Origin: an uncultured Eubacteriales bacterium
GTDB taxonomy: Bacteria; Bacillota; Clostridia; Oscillospirales; Acutalibacteraceae
NCBI GenBank assembly: GCA_934541115.1
Contig: CAKTDF010000005.1
Coordinates: 1 to 64,000 of the forward strand
Length of the DNA: 64,000 bases
Direction: 5' to 3'
Made by a program: the position numbers and the translations under genes
Shown: one piece after another, positions 7,655-16,640 of the stretch
How the letters are laid out: the number at the start of each line of letters is the position of its first letter
How positions within the stretch are numbered: position 1 is the stretch's first letter
The notes under the pieces: generated by a model
Databases searched by the model: none
What the model was told of the DNA's origin: nothing
The model's input: the letters and a program-made list of their open reading frames with translations, nothing else

Positions 7655-9139
7655 ATGTTCAAAAAAGGATTTGACAACGAAAAATACATAAAAACTCAGT
7701 CCGAACAGATAAGAAAGCGGATGTCGCGCTTTGGCGGAAAGCTTTATATGGAGTTCGGCGGAAAGCTTTTTGACGATAATCACGCGTCTCGTGTGCTCCC
7801 TGGCTTTGAACCTGACAGCAAGCTGAGAATGCTGCTTGAGCTAAAGGATGAGGCTGAGATAGTTATTGCCGTCGGCGCAGGAGCTATTGAAAGCCGAAAA
7901 AGGCGCGGCGACCTCAATATTACATATGACCTTGAAGTTCTCAGGTTGATTGACCTTTTCAGAAGCGTAGGGCTTTATGTGGGCTCGGTTGTAATCACGC
8001 AATACAGCGGGCAGGACTCCGCAGACGCTTTCAGAGCAAAGCTGTCCTCACTCGGCGTTCCTGTTTTTATACACTATAGAATTGAGGGTTACCCCTCAAA
8101 TGTCAAAAAAATAATCTCGGAAAACGGATACGGCAAGAATGATTATATTGAAACCTCGCGCCGCCTTGTTGTTGTTACCGCTCCCGGCCCCGGCAGCGGA
8201 AAAATGGCGACCTGTCTTTCTCAGCTTTATCATGAACATCTGCGCGGTGTTGAAGCCGGCTATGCGAAATTTGAAACGTTCCCTATTTGGAACCTTCCGC
8301 TCAGTCACCCGGTCAACCTTGCCTATGAAGCTGCAACGGCAGACCTCAACGACGTGAATATGCTCGACCCGTTCCACCTTGACGCATATAACGTTAAAAC
8401 AGTCAATTATAACCGCGATATTGAAATCTTTCCGGTTCTCAGTGCAATGTTTGAAAATATTTACGGACAGTCACCGTATAAGTCGCCGACCGACATGGGC
8501 GTTAATATGGCAGGTTTCTGCATTTTTGACGACGATGCGGTATGTGAGGCGGCAAAGCAGGAAATCATCAGAAGATATTACAAGGCTCTTTGCGACCGCA
8601 GAAAGGGACAGGACGCCGACAAAGAGGTTGAAAAGCTTGAACTGCTTTTGAGCAAGGCGGATATTACCGTTGCCGAGAGACGGGTTGTTGCTGCGGCAAA
8701 TGAAATCGCAGAAAAGACCGGTGCTCCGGCAGCCGCAATTGAACTGACTGACGGAACCGTTCTCACCGGAAAGACAAAACAGCTGCTCGGTGCGGCAAGT
8801 TCAATGATCCTCAATGCACTGAAGCATCTTTCAAAAATCGATGACAGCGTTGAACTGATTCCCTCGGATCTTATTGAGCCTGTACAGAGCCTTAAGGTCA
8901 ATTATCTCGGCAGCCGCAACCCGAGACTCCACGTTGATGAGGTCCTTGTTGCGCTTTCTGTTGCCGCTGCAAGGAACAGGAACGCCGCAAAGGCTCTTTC
9001 GTTTTTGCCGATGCTCAAGGGCGCGCAGGTTCACTGCTCGGTTATCCTCTCCGGAACTGACAGCAGTATTCTTTCAAAGCTCGGCGTTGATTTGACAACC
9101 GAGCCGGATTATGAAAACGACAATCTCTATCATCTTTGA
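7655..9139 (+). CDS. DUF1846 family protein
   Basis: A 494-residue soluble protein matching the Firmicutes family DUF1846 (Pfam PF08903) along its length, including the opening KKGFDNEKYIKTQSEQI and the block IPVFIHYRIEGYPSNVKKI-like segment near residue 150. Crystal structures exist for this family but its reaction is unsettled. A P-loop-like string APGPGSGKMATC near residue 175 suggests nucleotide or phosphate binding, which is my inference. The chosen ATG has GGAGAG nine bases upstream; the in-frame TTG at 7628 lacks a site. It appears to be a single-gene unit. Confidence 0.85.
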   Translation: MFKKGFDNEKYIKTQSEQIRKRMSRFGGKLYMEFGGKLFDDNHASRVLPGFEPDSKLRMLLELKDEAEIVIAVGAGAIESRKRRGDLNITYDLEVLRLIDLFRSVGLYVGSVVITQYSGQDSADAFRAKLSSLGVPVFIHYRIEGYPSNVKKIISENGYGKNDYIETSRRLVVVTAPGPGSGKMATCLSQLYHEHLRGVEAGYAKFETFPIWNLPLSHPVNLAYEAATADLNDVNMLDPFHLDAYNVKTVNYNRDIEIFPVLSAMFENIYGQSPYKSPTDMGVNMAGFCIFDDDAVCEAAKQEIIRRYYKALCDRRKGQDADKEVEKLELLLSKADITVAERRVVAAANEIAEKTGAPAAAIELTDGTVLTGKTKQLLGAASSMILNALKHLSKIDDSVELIPSDLIEPVQSLKVNYLGSRNPRLHVDEVLVALSVAAARNRNAAKALSFLPMLKGAQVHCSVILSGTDSSILSKLGVDLTTEPDYENDNLYHL

Positions 9140-9200
9140 TTTCCGGCAGCAGCGATGAACCGACAAAGTTTTTTGCCGTTCTTCATGCGCCGCAGCTGAC

Positions 9201-9229
9201 TTGAAAAAACCATCGTTTTGTGATATCAT
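9201..9229 (+). promoter_or_regulatory. Sigma-70-type promoter for the exported hydrolase
   Basis: TTGAAA (9201-9206), 17 bp, TATCAT (9224-9229). It rules out the in-frame upstream start at 9201. Confidence 0.65.
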
Positions 9230-9344
9230 ACATGTGAAAAGTATTATATGCAATACAGCACAAATTGCGGTGCACGCCTTGCTTGAAATCTTATTGCGCA
9301 ATTCGCACACCTCAATGTGCTATGTTAAAGGAGAACTGAAGAAA

Positions 9345-11168
9345 ATGAAAAAAGCTGTTTCTGTTTTTCTCGCTCTTGTACTGGTTGTCGGTTGCTTCTT
9401 TTGCTTCCCTGCCGGTGCGGATTATGTTGAAAACAACCATTTTGACACGTTTTATCCCGAGCTGCGTGAGCTTGGCGGTGACGGCAAAAACTATCCGACG
9501 ATAATCTTGCCGGGAATCAACCACTCGCCGTATTATCTCACAGATGAAAACGGAGAAATTGTGAAAGACAGCGATGGCAACGAGATGTCGTCTTCGTTGC
9601 TTTTGCTCAACACCGATTCACTCAAAAAGGAAATTTTTAAACTTGTTCCGAGTCTTCTTTTCAGCATAATTTTTCAAAGAGACCTCGGTGCAACGGAAAA
9701 AGTCGGCGCACTTGTCAAGGAACTCATGAAGTATATGGAAACTGACGAGGACGGCAACACCGTGTATAACCTTGTGACAAAGAAGTTCAATGTTCCCGTT
9801 TCCGAAATGAACGAGAGTGACAGACACTTCTTTTACACCATGCTCCCCGTTGAGCCGATTGCGGAGCTTTGCGGTGAAGAAAACCTTTTCCTTTATACCT
9901 TTGATCTCTTCGGCGATCCGATGGAGAACGCTGCGGGTATAGATGCATATATTGACATGGTTCTTCAAAAGACAGGAGCCGAAAAGGTCAACCTTGCCTC
10001 CGTCAGCCTTGGCGGAACAATGCTTTCAGCTTATGCCGAAACGGGCAAAAATCTTTCAAAGGTCAACAAAATTGTCAACATGGTTTCGCTCCTTGACGGA
10101 ACGGACATCATGGCGGATTTCATTGACAGAAACTTCAATGTTTCAGATGAGTTTTTCAGAAAAGAGTACTTCCCGCTTGTTCTTCAGAGCATCACCGGTG
10201 ACAGTGGACTCGGCAGTCTTGTCAACATTCTGCTGCACATTATGCCGCGCAGCCTTTTTGAGGGAATAATCACCTCTGCCTATACGGCGCTGCATGACAC
10301 TGTGCTTGTCAACAATCCGGAGTTCTGGGCAATGGTTCCCGGAGAAAGATATGAAGAACTTGCAGACAAATGGATAAAGAGCGATACGCTCAGAGCAAAA
10401 ACAGACGCTTTTCAAAAGGCGAGACTCGGTCTCAAAGACAATCTTTTAAAAATGGCTGCCGACGGAACGGAGATATATTCAATCTGCGGATACAACCTTT
10501 CCTACACAGACGGTGATTACGCTTTTTTCGGTGCCGTCAATTCGACTGCAGACGCCAATTGCGATGGAATCATTCCCGTTTCTTCAACCTCGCTCGGTGC
10601 AACGAGCGTAAAGGCAAAAACGGCGCTCAGTGATGAATACGTTGCTTCTCACTTTTCAAAATATATTTCTCCGGACAAGAGCGTTGACGCTTCAACCTGC
10701 CTCTTCCCTCAGAGAACGTGGTTCTTCAATGAACAGCACCACGAGGTCGGACGCAATGACGTTGTGATTCGTCTTGCCGCTCTGATTCTGAACGGCGCGA
10801 TAACTGACGTTGATTCAACGCCTCTTTATCCTCAGTTCAACGGAACGAGAGACAGCCGTTCACTCATGCGCTGCCCGAGCGGAAAGCTTTTCACTGCCTG
10901 CGAAGCACTTGAGGGCGACAGGCTTTCTGCGGCTCAAAAAGATGTGCTCCGTCCGGCATATGAGAACGCACTTTCCGTTATAAGGAACACGGTTTGCAAT
11001 GCAGATGAAATGAATGCTGCCGCTGAAAAGCTTGTTAAAGCGCTCCAAGACGTCGGACTTGAGCAAAAAGGCAAAAAGCAGTTCAGCTTTTCAGACTGCG
11101 GAGTAATTGAAAAGCTTGACAGTTTTCTTTTTGACCGACTCGGCGGCAACGGTTTTATAGGCAGATAG
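9345..11168 (+). CDS. Exported alpha/beta-hydrolase (lipase/esterase-like)
   Basis: A 607-residue protein with a signal peptide (residues 1-23, ending FPAGA). The core begins YPTIILPGINHSP, an oxyanion-hole-like turn, and carries the nucleophile elbow ASVSLGGTMLSAYAE with S221 as likely nucleophile. This is a variant of GxSxG, as in some lipases and cutinase-like esterases. A candidate late acid/His pair is AVNSTADANCDGIIPVSS and FNEQHHEVGRND. The last 100 residues look like a helical appended domain. It probably cleaves an extracellular ester. AAAGGAGAA at 9327-9335 supports the ATG; the longer frame from 9201 starts at the promoter. Confidence 0.75.
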   Translation: MKKAVSVFLALVLVVGCFFCFPAGADYVENNHFDTFYPELRELGGDGKNYPTIILPGINHSPYYLTDENGEIVKDSDGNEMSSSLLLLNTDSLKKEIFKLVPSLLFSIIFQRDLGATEKVGALVKELMKYMETDEDGNTVYNLVTKKFNVPVSEMNESDRHFFYTMLPVEPIAELCGEENLFLYTFDLFGDPMENAAGIDAYIDMVLQKTGAEKVNLASVSLGGTMLSAYAETGKNLSKVNKIVNMVSLLDGTDIMADFIDRNFNVSDEFFRKEYFPLVLQSITGDSGLGSLVNILLHIMPRSLFEGIITSAYTALHDTVLVNNPEFWAMVPGERYEELADKWIKSDTLRAKTDAFQKARLGLKDNLLKMAADGTEIYSICGYNLSYTDGDYAFFGAVNSTADANCDGIIPVSSTSLGATSVKAKTALSDEYVASHFSKYISPDKSVDASTCLFPQRTWFFNEQHHEVGRNDVVIRLAALILNGAITDVDSTPLYPQFNGTRDSRSLMRCPSGKLFTACEALEGDRLSAAQKDVLRPAYENALSVIRNTVCNADEMNAAAEKLVKALQDVGLEQKGKKQFSFSDCGVIEKLDSFLFDRLGGNGFIGR

Positions 11169-11174
11169 GCATAA

Positions 11175-11219
11175 AAGCTGAGGAGAGTCGAACGCAATGG
11201 GTTCGGCTTTCCTCAGCTT
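11175..11219. terminator. Long hairpin between convergent genes
   Basis: A 19-bp stem, 11175-11193 with 11201-11219 (two G-U/mismatch positions) and a 7-nt loop. No good T-run follows on plus; the minus strand has a short one. Confidence 0.5.
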
Positions 11220-11224
11220 AAAAT

Positions 11225-11270
11225 AACAATAAACAGACCCACCCGGAACCTCAACTCCGTGTGGGTCTGT
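11225..11270 (-). terminator. Rho-independent terminator, minus strand
   Basis: A perfect 10-bp stem ACAGACCCAC (11233-11242) with GTGGGTCTGT (11261-11270). On the minus strand it runs into TTTATTGTTATTTT and so serves the operon ending at 11321. Confidence 0.7.
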
Positions 11271-11289
11271 GCATAAGCTAAAAATAACA

Positions 11290-11325
11290 GTGGCTGTCAA
11301 TCCGGCAGCCGCTTTATATTTTATT
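11290..11325 (+). terminator. Rho-independent terminator, plus strand
   Basis: GTGGCTG (11290-11296) with CAGCCGC (11306-11312, one G-U), followed by TTTATATTTTATTTT. It would end the hydrolase transcript. Confidence 0.65.
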
Positions 11326-12907
11326 TTGCCGTAACTGTTTCGAGAAGAACAACTCTTTCGGATTCTGACGAATCGGCAGGACTCGCATAAATTTTGTAGC
11401 TTGAACCGAAAGTCAGCATGTCGCTGAAAAGTATGGCATTATCGCAGTCGAAAGGAATCGCACAACTGAGGATCGCTGCGCCGTTTTGAGTGACGCTCAA
11501 GGTGCTTTTGCCGGAGAGTTTTCTGTCAAGGCTCAACGAGGCGGTTTTGCCTGTGATGCTTTTAAGCTCATCTGTTCCGCCCGCGGCAAAGAGAGTACCT
11601 GCGGAAACGCTGCAGATCTTGCCGTAATCAATGGCGCTGTTGTTTCTGCTGCCGGCCGAAAGTGCAATGAGTGCACCGCCGCTTTGGAGCAAAGCCTTGT
11701 CAACCTTGATTGCGCGCCTTTTTGCCGCAATGCTGAATTTGCCGCCGGAAAAGTAAAGGGATCCGGTTTTGATACCTCTGCCGCAAAAGGTGATATCGGT
11801 GTTTCCGCCGGAAACGCTGACGGTCTTCTCACTTGAAAATGCGGTCTTATCTGCTTGAACGGTCAGTTTTCCGCCGGACACCGAGATTACTTTTGACGCG
11901 CAAAACGCATCGGCGTTGCTGCCGGTATAAACTGCACCGCCGGAGAAAAAGATGTTCCTGCCGGCTTCAACGACTTTTGAATCCTTGCTGTATTCAGCCG
12001 GAATTGAGCTGAAGCTGTCGCTGACAAAAGAACTTTCGCTTTTTCCCGTTGCAATTCTATCCGTACTTCCTCCGCCCACGATCAGTTCGTGACGTCCGCC
12101 GGAAAATGAAACGTCAGAGCCGCTTTTGAGGCAGCGTTCTATGCCGGAAATGTTGGTTTTTCCGCCCTCAAACAAAATCTCGCTTTTGTCGCTTTCCGCG
12201 AGGAGTGCCGTTCCTCCGCTGCTGACTCCGAGCGTACCGCCGGAAACCTTGAGGTTCTTCAGTGCCCAAACTGAGGTCTCTTGGCTTTGAATATCTGTTG
12301 AGGAGCTTTTGAAAGTTATATTTTCGCCCGAATACATTCCCACTCCCGAACGGCACACAACCGCAAGGCTGCCGTCGCCGTCAACGGTTATGCTGCCTGC
12401 GGCAAAAACGGCGCTGTCGTTTTCATCGTCTCCGTCTGCGCGGCTCGTGAAAGAGCTGCTTGTGTTCTCCATTGGAATAAGATACAATTCGCCGTTTTTG
12501 AGTGAACTTGAAAGCGCGGGATTATCTCCGCCTTCAACGGAAATACCGTTGAGAAAAAGGCGGACGCTTCCTTTTTTTGCTTTGACCTCAATCCTGCCGG
12601 AAAGGCTGCCTTTGAGGTGATAAGCACCGGCTTTATTTATTGAAAGAACGCCGTTTTTGAATGACGCACCGTCTCCGTTGATCGTTGTGTTTTTGTTGTT
12701 GAGAATGATGTAAGTGTCTGCTTTATAGTCTGCTTCCGGCTCGGTGTGCGAGGTGGGAACAGTCACCGGTCTGTCGCTGCTTATCGGTTGAACGGTTGAA
12801 AGAAAAACGCGCTCCTTTTCATCTTCCGAACAGGCGGCGAGAAATACCGGCAAAATCAAAAAAATGAAAGCCGAAACAACGGCATTGAATTTTTTGAAGT
12901 TCAACAT
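11321..12907 (-). CDS. Cthe_2159-type carbohydrate-binding lipoprotein (DUF4353)
   Basis: A 528-residue lipoprotein. The signal ends in the lipobox LAAC, giving a lipidated Cys near residue 26. The rest is a long repetitive beta-helix with recurring SGG/GG turns (VSGGTLGVSSGGTALL, FSGGRHELIVGGG, VSGGKLTVQ). This matches the carbohydrate-binding Cthe_2159/DUF4353 family (PF14262), whose founding member binds plant polysaccharides. It is the last gene of a five-gene minus-strand set, 18 nt after the DUF4956 gene. In related clostridia this family sits with VTC and DUF4956 genes, as here. The ATG has GAGGAGA upstream. Confidence 0.8.
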   Translation of the reverse strand: MLNFKKFNAVVSAFIFLILPVFLAACSEDEKERVFLSTVQPISSDRPVTVPTSHTEPEADYKADTYIILNNKNTTINGDGASFKNGVLSINKAGAYHLKGSLSGRIEVKAKKGSVRLFLNGISVEGGDNPALSSSLKNGELYLIPMENTSSSFTSRADGDDENDSAVFAAGSITVDGDGSLAVVCRSGVGMYSGENITFKSSSTDIQSQETSVWALKNLKVSGGTLGVSSGGTALLAESDKSEILFEGGKTNISGIERCLKSGSDVSFSGGRHELIVGGGSTDRIATGKSESSFVSDSFSSIPAEYSKDSKVVEAGRNIFFSGGAVYTGSNADAFCASKVISVSGGKLTVQADKTAFSSEKTVSVSGGNTDITFCGRGIKTGSLYFSGGKFSIAAKRRAIKVDKALLQSGGALIALSAGSRNNSAIDYGKICSVSAGTLFAAGGTDELKSITGKTASLSLDRKLSGKSTLSVTQNGAAILSCAIPFDCDNAILFSDMLTFGSSYKIYASPADSSESERVVLLETVTAK

Positions 12908-12925
12908 GCTTAAAGTTCTCCTCGG

Positions 12926-13606
12926 TTAAAGAATATCTCCGTTTTCCGGCAGGCGGCTGCACATAATTTCAAGGTTGCCGTTTCTGCGTCTTATTGAGTC
13001 AATGAACTCTTTTTCCTCTCCGTCTTTTTTCATGATTATTTCATAGCGCAGCTTAAAAAGGCTGCCCATGTTGGTTGTTTTTACACTGACAAGCTCTGCC
13101 GATTCGGTGTATTTTTCAAAAAGATCGTTGAAAACCTCCGTGTAATTGAGACTTTCCGGAATAACTATCAACAGGTCTTTTTTTCTTTCGGCGTTTTTAG
13201 CGCCGAGCTTCAGCGCGGAATAAACGACTGTCAAAAGCAGCGTTACCACGGCGAAAATTCCGGCAAAGGCAATGTATCCCATTCCTGTTGCAAGCCCTGA
13301 GGCAAGCGCAATAAAAATTGCCCCTATTTCCTTTGCTGTTCCGGGGATACTTCTGAACCTTACAAGGCTGAACGCGCCGGCAACCGCAACGCCGGCACCG
13401 AGATTTCCGTTGACCATTAGAATTATGATTTGAACAACCGCAGGAATCAGTGCAAGAGTAACAACAAAGCCGGAGGAATATCTTTTTGTTGTTCTGACGT
13501 AAACCAAAGCCACCGCAAGCCCGATGACAATTGATGTCAGCAGGCAAAGGAAAAAGGAAAGCGGCGTTATGGTTGTTGCGAGCACCGATTTGAAGATTGT
13601 TGGCAT
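12926..13606 (-). CDS. DUF4956 membrane protein
   Basis: A 226-residue protein with four predicted membrane helices in the first 150 residues. The conserved loop GAFSLVRFRSIPGTAKEIGAIF (cited here in part, SLVRFRSIPGT) is diagnostic of DUF4956. The C-terminal 75 residues are soluble and probably cytosolic, with a ferredoxin-like pattern. DUF4956 genes are repeatedly next to VTC-domain polyphosphate polymerase genes, so a role in exporting or anchoring the product is plausible but unproven. The start has GGAGGAAT. It lies 29 nt after the VTC gene and 18 nt before the lipoprotein gene. Confidence 0.8.
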   Translation of the reverse strand: MPTIFKSVLATTITPLSFFLCLLTSIVIGLAVALVYVRTTKRYSSGFVVTLALIPAVVQIIILMVNGNLGAGVAVAGAFSLVRFRSIPGTAKEIGAIFIALASGLATGMGYIAFAGIFAVVTLLLTVVYSALKLGAKNAERKKDLLIVIPESLNYTEVFNDLFEKYTESAELVSVKTTNMGSLFKLRYEIIMKKDGEEKEFIDSIRRRNGNLEIMCSRLPENGDIL

Positions 13607-13635
13607 TTTTATAATTCCTCCGTTTTTTTGTACCT

Positions 13636-14352
13636 TTATGAATGAACGGCTTCGGGCTGTTGAGAGAACATCATTTCATAGGATTTTCCGTATTTTGAAA
13701 ATGAGCGCGGATAAATCTCCAGTTCATCGAGTGCGCGGGAGAGCCACAGCGGAATTGAGTTAAGACTCTTGATTTCCAATATGCATAAGTCGCTGTCAAG
13801 GATCTCTGTTCCGTCTGAACCGAGCGAAAGGTCGAGCAGTTGATTTCTGAATCTTATGTTCCTGTCAAAAGTCAGCCGCAGCTGCTCGTCCTCGGCAGAA
13901 TAATACGCCGTACGTTCGCAGAAGATTGAAACAGACGGACGCAGACCCTCATAATGGCCCATAAAATATGCAATCTCTCCGAGCACCTGCCCGTTTGCGC
14001 GCGGCATGTTGCGCCTGCAAAGAATGTCAACAGCGTCTTCATACGTCATGTTGACCCTGCGCTTATATACAACGCCCTTATATTTTTTTTTCAGCTCAAC
14101 AAAAACGTTGCTTTCTGCGTTGGGAACGCCGTATGAACGCAGACGCAGCTTTTCCTTAAACACCGGACGCTCTATAGACGCGCGAATCAGCCGATAGTCC
14201 GGAGTGTCAAAATAAAGGTTGCAGATCGTGCTTTCGCCGTATTCATCGGGAACGACCAGTTCACCGATATGCGAAAGCAGCCGTTCTTTTTGAGAAGATG
14301 TTATGATATATTTTTTCTCATATCTTTCAAATATGGATTGAAATTCCGACAA
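13636..14352 (-). CDS. VTC-domain protein (predicted polyphosphate polymerase)
   Basis: A 238-residue soluble protein of the VTC/triphosphate-tunnel fold (PF09359). Tunnel residues are visible in order: RYEKKYII at the N-terminus, EKLRLRSYG (RxR), FVELKKKYKGVVYKRR (ExK and basic cluster), LRLTFDRNIRFRN, and CILEIKS (ExK). In yeast Vtc4 these bind the growing polyphosphate chain and nucleotide. No membrane helix is present, so the DUF4956 partner may supply it. The start codon appears to be TTG at 14352 with AGGGTGA just upstream; no better ATG is in frame nearby. Confidence 0.8.
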   Translation of the reverse strand: MSEFQSIFERYEKKYIITSSQKERLLSHIGELVVPDEYGESTICNLYFDTPDYRLIRASIERPVFKEKLRLRSYGVPNAESNVFVELKKKYKGVVYKRRVNMTYEDAVDILCRRNMPRANGQVLGEIAYFMGHYEGLRPSVSIFCERTAYYSAEDEQLRLTFDRNIRFRNQLLDLSLGSDGTEILDSDLCILEIKSLNSIPLWLSRALDELEIYPRSFSKYGKSYEMMFSQQPEAVHS

Positions 14353-14456
14353 GGAATCACCCTTTCTTTAGGTATCGCCGCACAAATTGCGCAGCGCGCC
14401 TTTTTTGAAGTTGTTTTGACTGAAAAAACAGTTATTTGAACGTACCGGATAATAAA

Positions 14457-15692
14457 TTACAGAACAACTTTAAAGGTGAGCGATTTTGAATCGGTTGAGA
14501 CCGCAGAGATTTTACCTTTGTGCCTTGTAACAATTGCCTTGGCGATGGAAAGACCTATGCCGTAGCCGCCGGTTTCTCTTGAACGCGAGTTGTCTGCGCG
14601 ATAAAAACGGTCAAAAAGGCGCGGCAGCTGATCTTTTTCAACGTGGTCGCAGTCATTGAAAACGTCAAGAAAAACGTTCTTTGACGTTTTATAAAGCGTA
14701 ATAATAACTCTGCCGTCTTTTGAGGCATATTTAACGGCGTTGTCGCAGAGGATTGAAACAAGCTGCCTCAGCTCCGATTCATTGCCTTTATACATGATAT
14801 GTTCGCCGGCAGAGACTGAAAACTTCAGTCCGTTGCTTTTTGCAAGCGGTTCAAAATTTGCCGCTGTGTCAAGCACGGCTTCGCTCAGGTCAAAGACCTC
14901 ATGCTGAACGTCGCCGGCGGCTTCGTCGAGCTTTGAAAGCTCAACCAAATTTTTAACAAGTACGTTAAGACGCTTTGTCTGTTCCTTGATGCTCGTGATC
15001 CATTCGCTTTCGCCCTCGCAAATTTCAAGCACGTCCGCATCTGCGGAAATAATCGCAAGCGGCGTTTTCAGCTCGTGGCTGGCGTCGGTAATGAATTGCT
15101 TTTGCTTTTCAATGCTGTTTTTAACGGGTTTGAGCGCATTGTTTGAAAAACGGTAAATCGGGAAAATCAAAAGCAAAATGAAAACAATGCCGACGATGAA
15201 CGAAATGAAAACCAACGCCACCGAGGATTCAACATCGCGCTGAAAATCAACAAAAATAATCATTGACTGTTGAGTGTCGCTGTTTTTGACGTAATAATAG
15301 CGATAGGAATCAATAACTCCGTAGCCTGCTTCGCGTGAATATACCTGCGAGGCATATTCAAACGCGGCGCGGTCCGTGACGGCGGCTATGTTTTCCGTTG
15401 AAATGTCGGTAACAACATTGCCTTGGAGTTTGACAACAAAATATCGTGTTGAATACGGCGCCTCAACGTCAACTTCTCCGGTTGAAAACGGATTCCAAAA
15501 ATAATCGCGGACATTGACGCTCGTTGTGGGAAAATGACCGTCGTTTTTTGCAATAAGACTGAGAACATTCCTCAGGTCATAGTCGCGCTGATATATATTG
15601 ATGATATTGACGGCAAAGAGTTGAACAAAAACGATTATAACGAGAGCAACAAGCGTGATTGCAATAAAGCGGTGCTGCAAACGTTTCAGCAT
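14457..15692 (-). CDS. Sensor histidine kinase (HisKA type)
   Basis: A 411-residue two-helix membrane kinase. TM1 is at about 9-31, an extracytoplasmic sensor of some 120 residues follows, and TM2 is at about 156-180. The dimerisation/phosphoacceptor motif is ITDASHELKTPLA with H206. The N-box (ILCDNAVKYAS, N318), F-box (LFDRFYRADNSR) and G-box (GYGIGLSIAK) are all present, so it should be active. The ATG overlaps the end of the response-regulator gene in ATGCTGA, indicating translational coupling. The ligand is unknown; the downstream VTC-DUF4956-lipoprotein genes are the obvious candidates for the regulon. Confidence 0.9.
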   Translation of the reverse strand: MLKRLQHRFIAITLVALVIIVFVQLFAVNIINIYQRDYDLRNVLSLIAKNDGHFPTTSVNVRDYFWNPFSTGEVDVEAPYSTRYFVVKLQGNVVTDISTENIAAVTDRAAFEYASQVYSREAGYGVIDSYRYYYVKNSDTQQSMIIFVDFQRDVESSVALVFISFIVGIVFILLLIFPIYRFSNNALKPVKNSIEKQKQFITDASHELKTPLAIISADADVLEICEGESEWITSIKEQTKRLNVLVKNLVELSKLDEAAGDVQHEVFDLSEAVLDTAANFEPLAKSNGLKFSVSAGEHIMYKGNESELRQLVSILCDNAVKYASKDGRVIITLYKTSKNVFLDVFNDCDHVEKDQLPRLFDRFYRADNSRSRETGGYGIGLSIAKAIVTRHKGKISAVSTDSKSLTFKVVL

Positions 15693-16363
15693 TTGATTCC
15701 CTCCAGCGTATATCCGACGCCGCGCGTTGCTTTGATTTCAATGTTGGCACCGAGCGAGACAAGCTTTTTTCTCAGGTATGAGATGTAAACCCAAACCACG
15801 TTGATTTCCGCTTCGGTTTCATATCCCCAGATGCGTTCCATGAACTGCTCGGTCGAAATGAGACGTCCGGCGTTGTTCATGAGCATTTCAATCATCTGAA
15901 ACTCCTTGTTGCCAAGGCGAATAGAACCCTTGTCGGTTGAAAGCTCATAGGTTTCTCTGTTGAGAGAAAGATTGCCGAGAGTGAGGCGATTCGGCGAAAA
16001 CTCGGATTTTCTCCGCGTCATGGCGCGGATTCTTGCAAGAAGCTCTCCGGTTGAAAACGGCTTTGTCAGGTAATCGTCCGCACCGCTGTCAAGACCGAGA
16101 ATCTTGTCTTCTGTCTGCGCTTTGGCAGTGAGAATGAGGACGGGCGTTGAAATTCCGTTTTCGCGCAGCTTCTTGAGCACGTCAATACCGTTCATTTTCG
16201 GCATCATGAGGTCAAGGATAATGCCGTCATAATTTTCACTCATGCCGTAGTCATACGCGTCCTCACCGTTATAGACGGGGTCAACGGAATAGTTATTATG
16301 CTTAAGAATGGCGCAAAGAGCCTTTGAAAGGTCTCTTTCGTCTTCTGCAAGAAGAAGTCTCAT
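15686..16363 (-). CDS. OmpR/PhoB-family response regulator
   Basis: A 225-residue regulator. The receiver domain (1-115) has the acidic pair in LLAEDE, the phosphoacceptor D51 in GIILDLMMPKMNG, the Thr of LILTAK and the Lys of YLTKPF. The C-terminal winged helix (about 125-223) ends RKKLVSLGANIEIKATRGVG, typical of OmpR-type DNA binders. It is the first gene of the set and overlaps the kinase gene by seven bases. The start codon follows AGGGGGT. A TATAAT-like box (16400-16395, minus) lies upstream, but its -35 is poor, so activator dependence or autoregulation is possible. Confidence 0.92.
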   Translation of the reverse strand: MRLLLAEDERDLSKALCAILKHNNYSVDPVYNGEDAYDYGMSENYDGIILDLMMPKMNGIDVLKKLRENGISTPVLILTAKAQTEDKILGLDSGADDYLTKPFSTGELLARIRAMTRRKSEFSPNRLTLGNLSLNRETYELSTDKGSIRLGNKEFQMIEMLMNNAGRLISTEQFMERIWGYETEAEINVVWVYISYLRKKLVSLGANIEIKATRGVGYTLEGIKC

Positions 16364-16504
16364 ATCTTATACCCCCTAAGTCGTATACTTTATTATTATA
16401 CTTATGTTCCCCTTTGAACGCAAGACGGAAAAGGCTATTTTTAAATCTTTTTCATCTTTGTGTTCCGGTGTGTTTTTATAATAGAACCCAAACTTAAAAT
16501 CAAG

Positions 16505-16640
16505 ATGAAAAACAATGAAACCCGACGCAGTTTGCGGCAGCGTCGGGTTTCATCTATTTGAAAGGAGAGGGGAGTGCGGTGGGGAGGAGGGGGCAGGTGA
16601 AAAATCGGAAAAAACACGCTGCGATCCCCATCGCACAAGC
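16505..16640 (-). ncRNA. Candidate trans-acting small RNA with C-rich anti-SD tract
   Basis: On the minus strand a C/T-rich tract (16600-16562, with CCCCCTCCTCCCC and TCCCCTCTCCTTTC) is followed by a 14-bp terminator stem and a T-run. No protein gene lies upstream on that strand for the terminator to serve. C-rich unpaired motifs before an intrinsic terminator are the design of many Firmicutes sRNAs that bind Shine-Dalgarno sequences. A TATACT (16648-16643) could be the -10, but no good -35 accompanies it. Confidence 0.3.
16507..16553 (-). terminator. Orphan rho-independent terminator, minus strand
   Basis: A perfect 14-bp stem, 16540-16553 with 16515-16528, an 11-nt loop, then TGTTTTTC on the minus strand. 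Confidence 0.75.
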
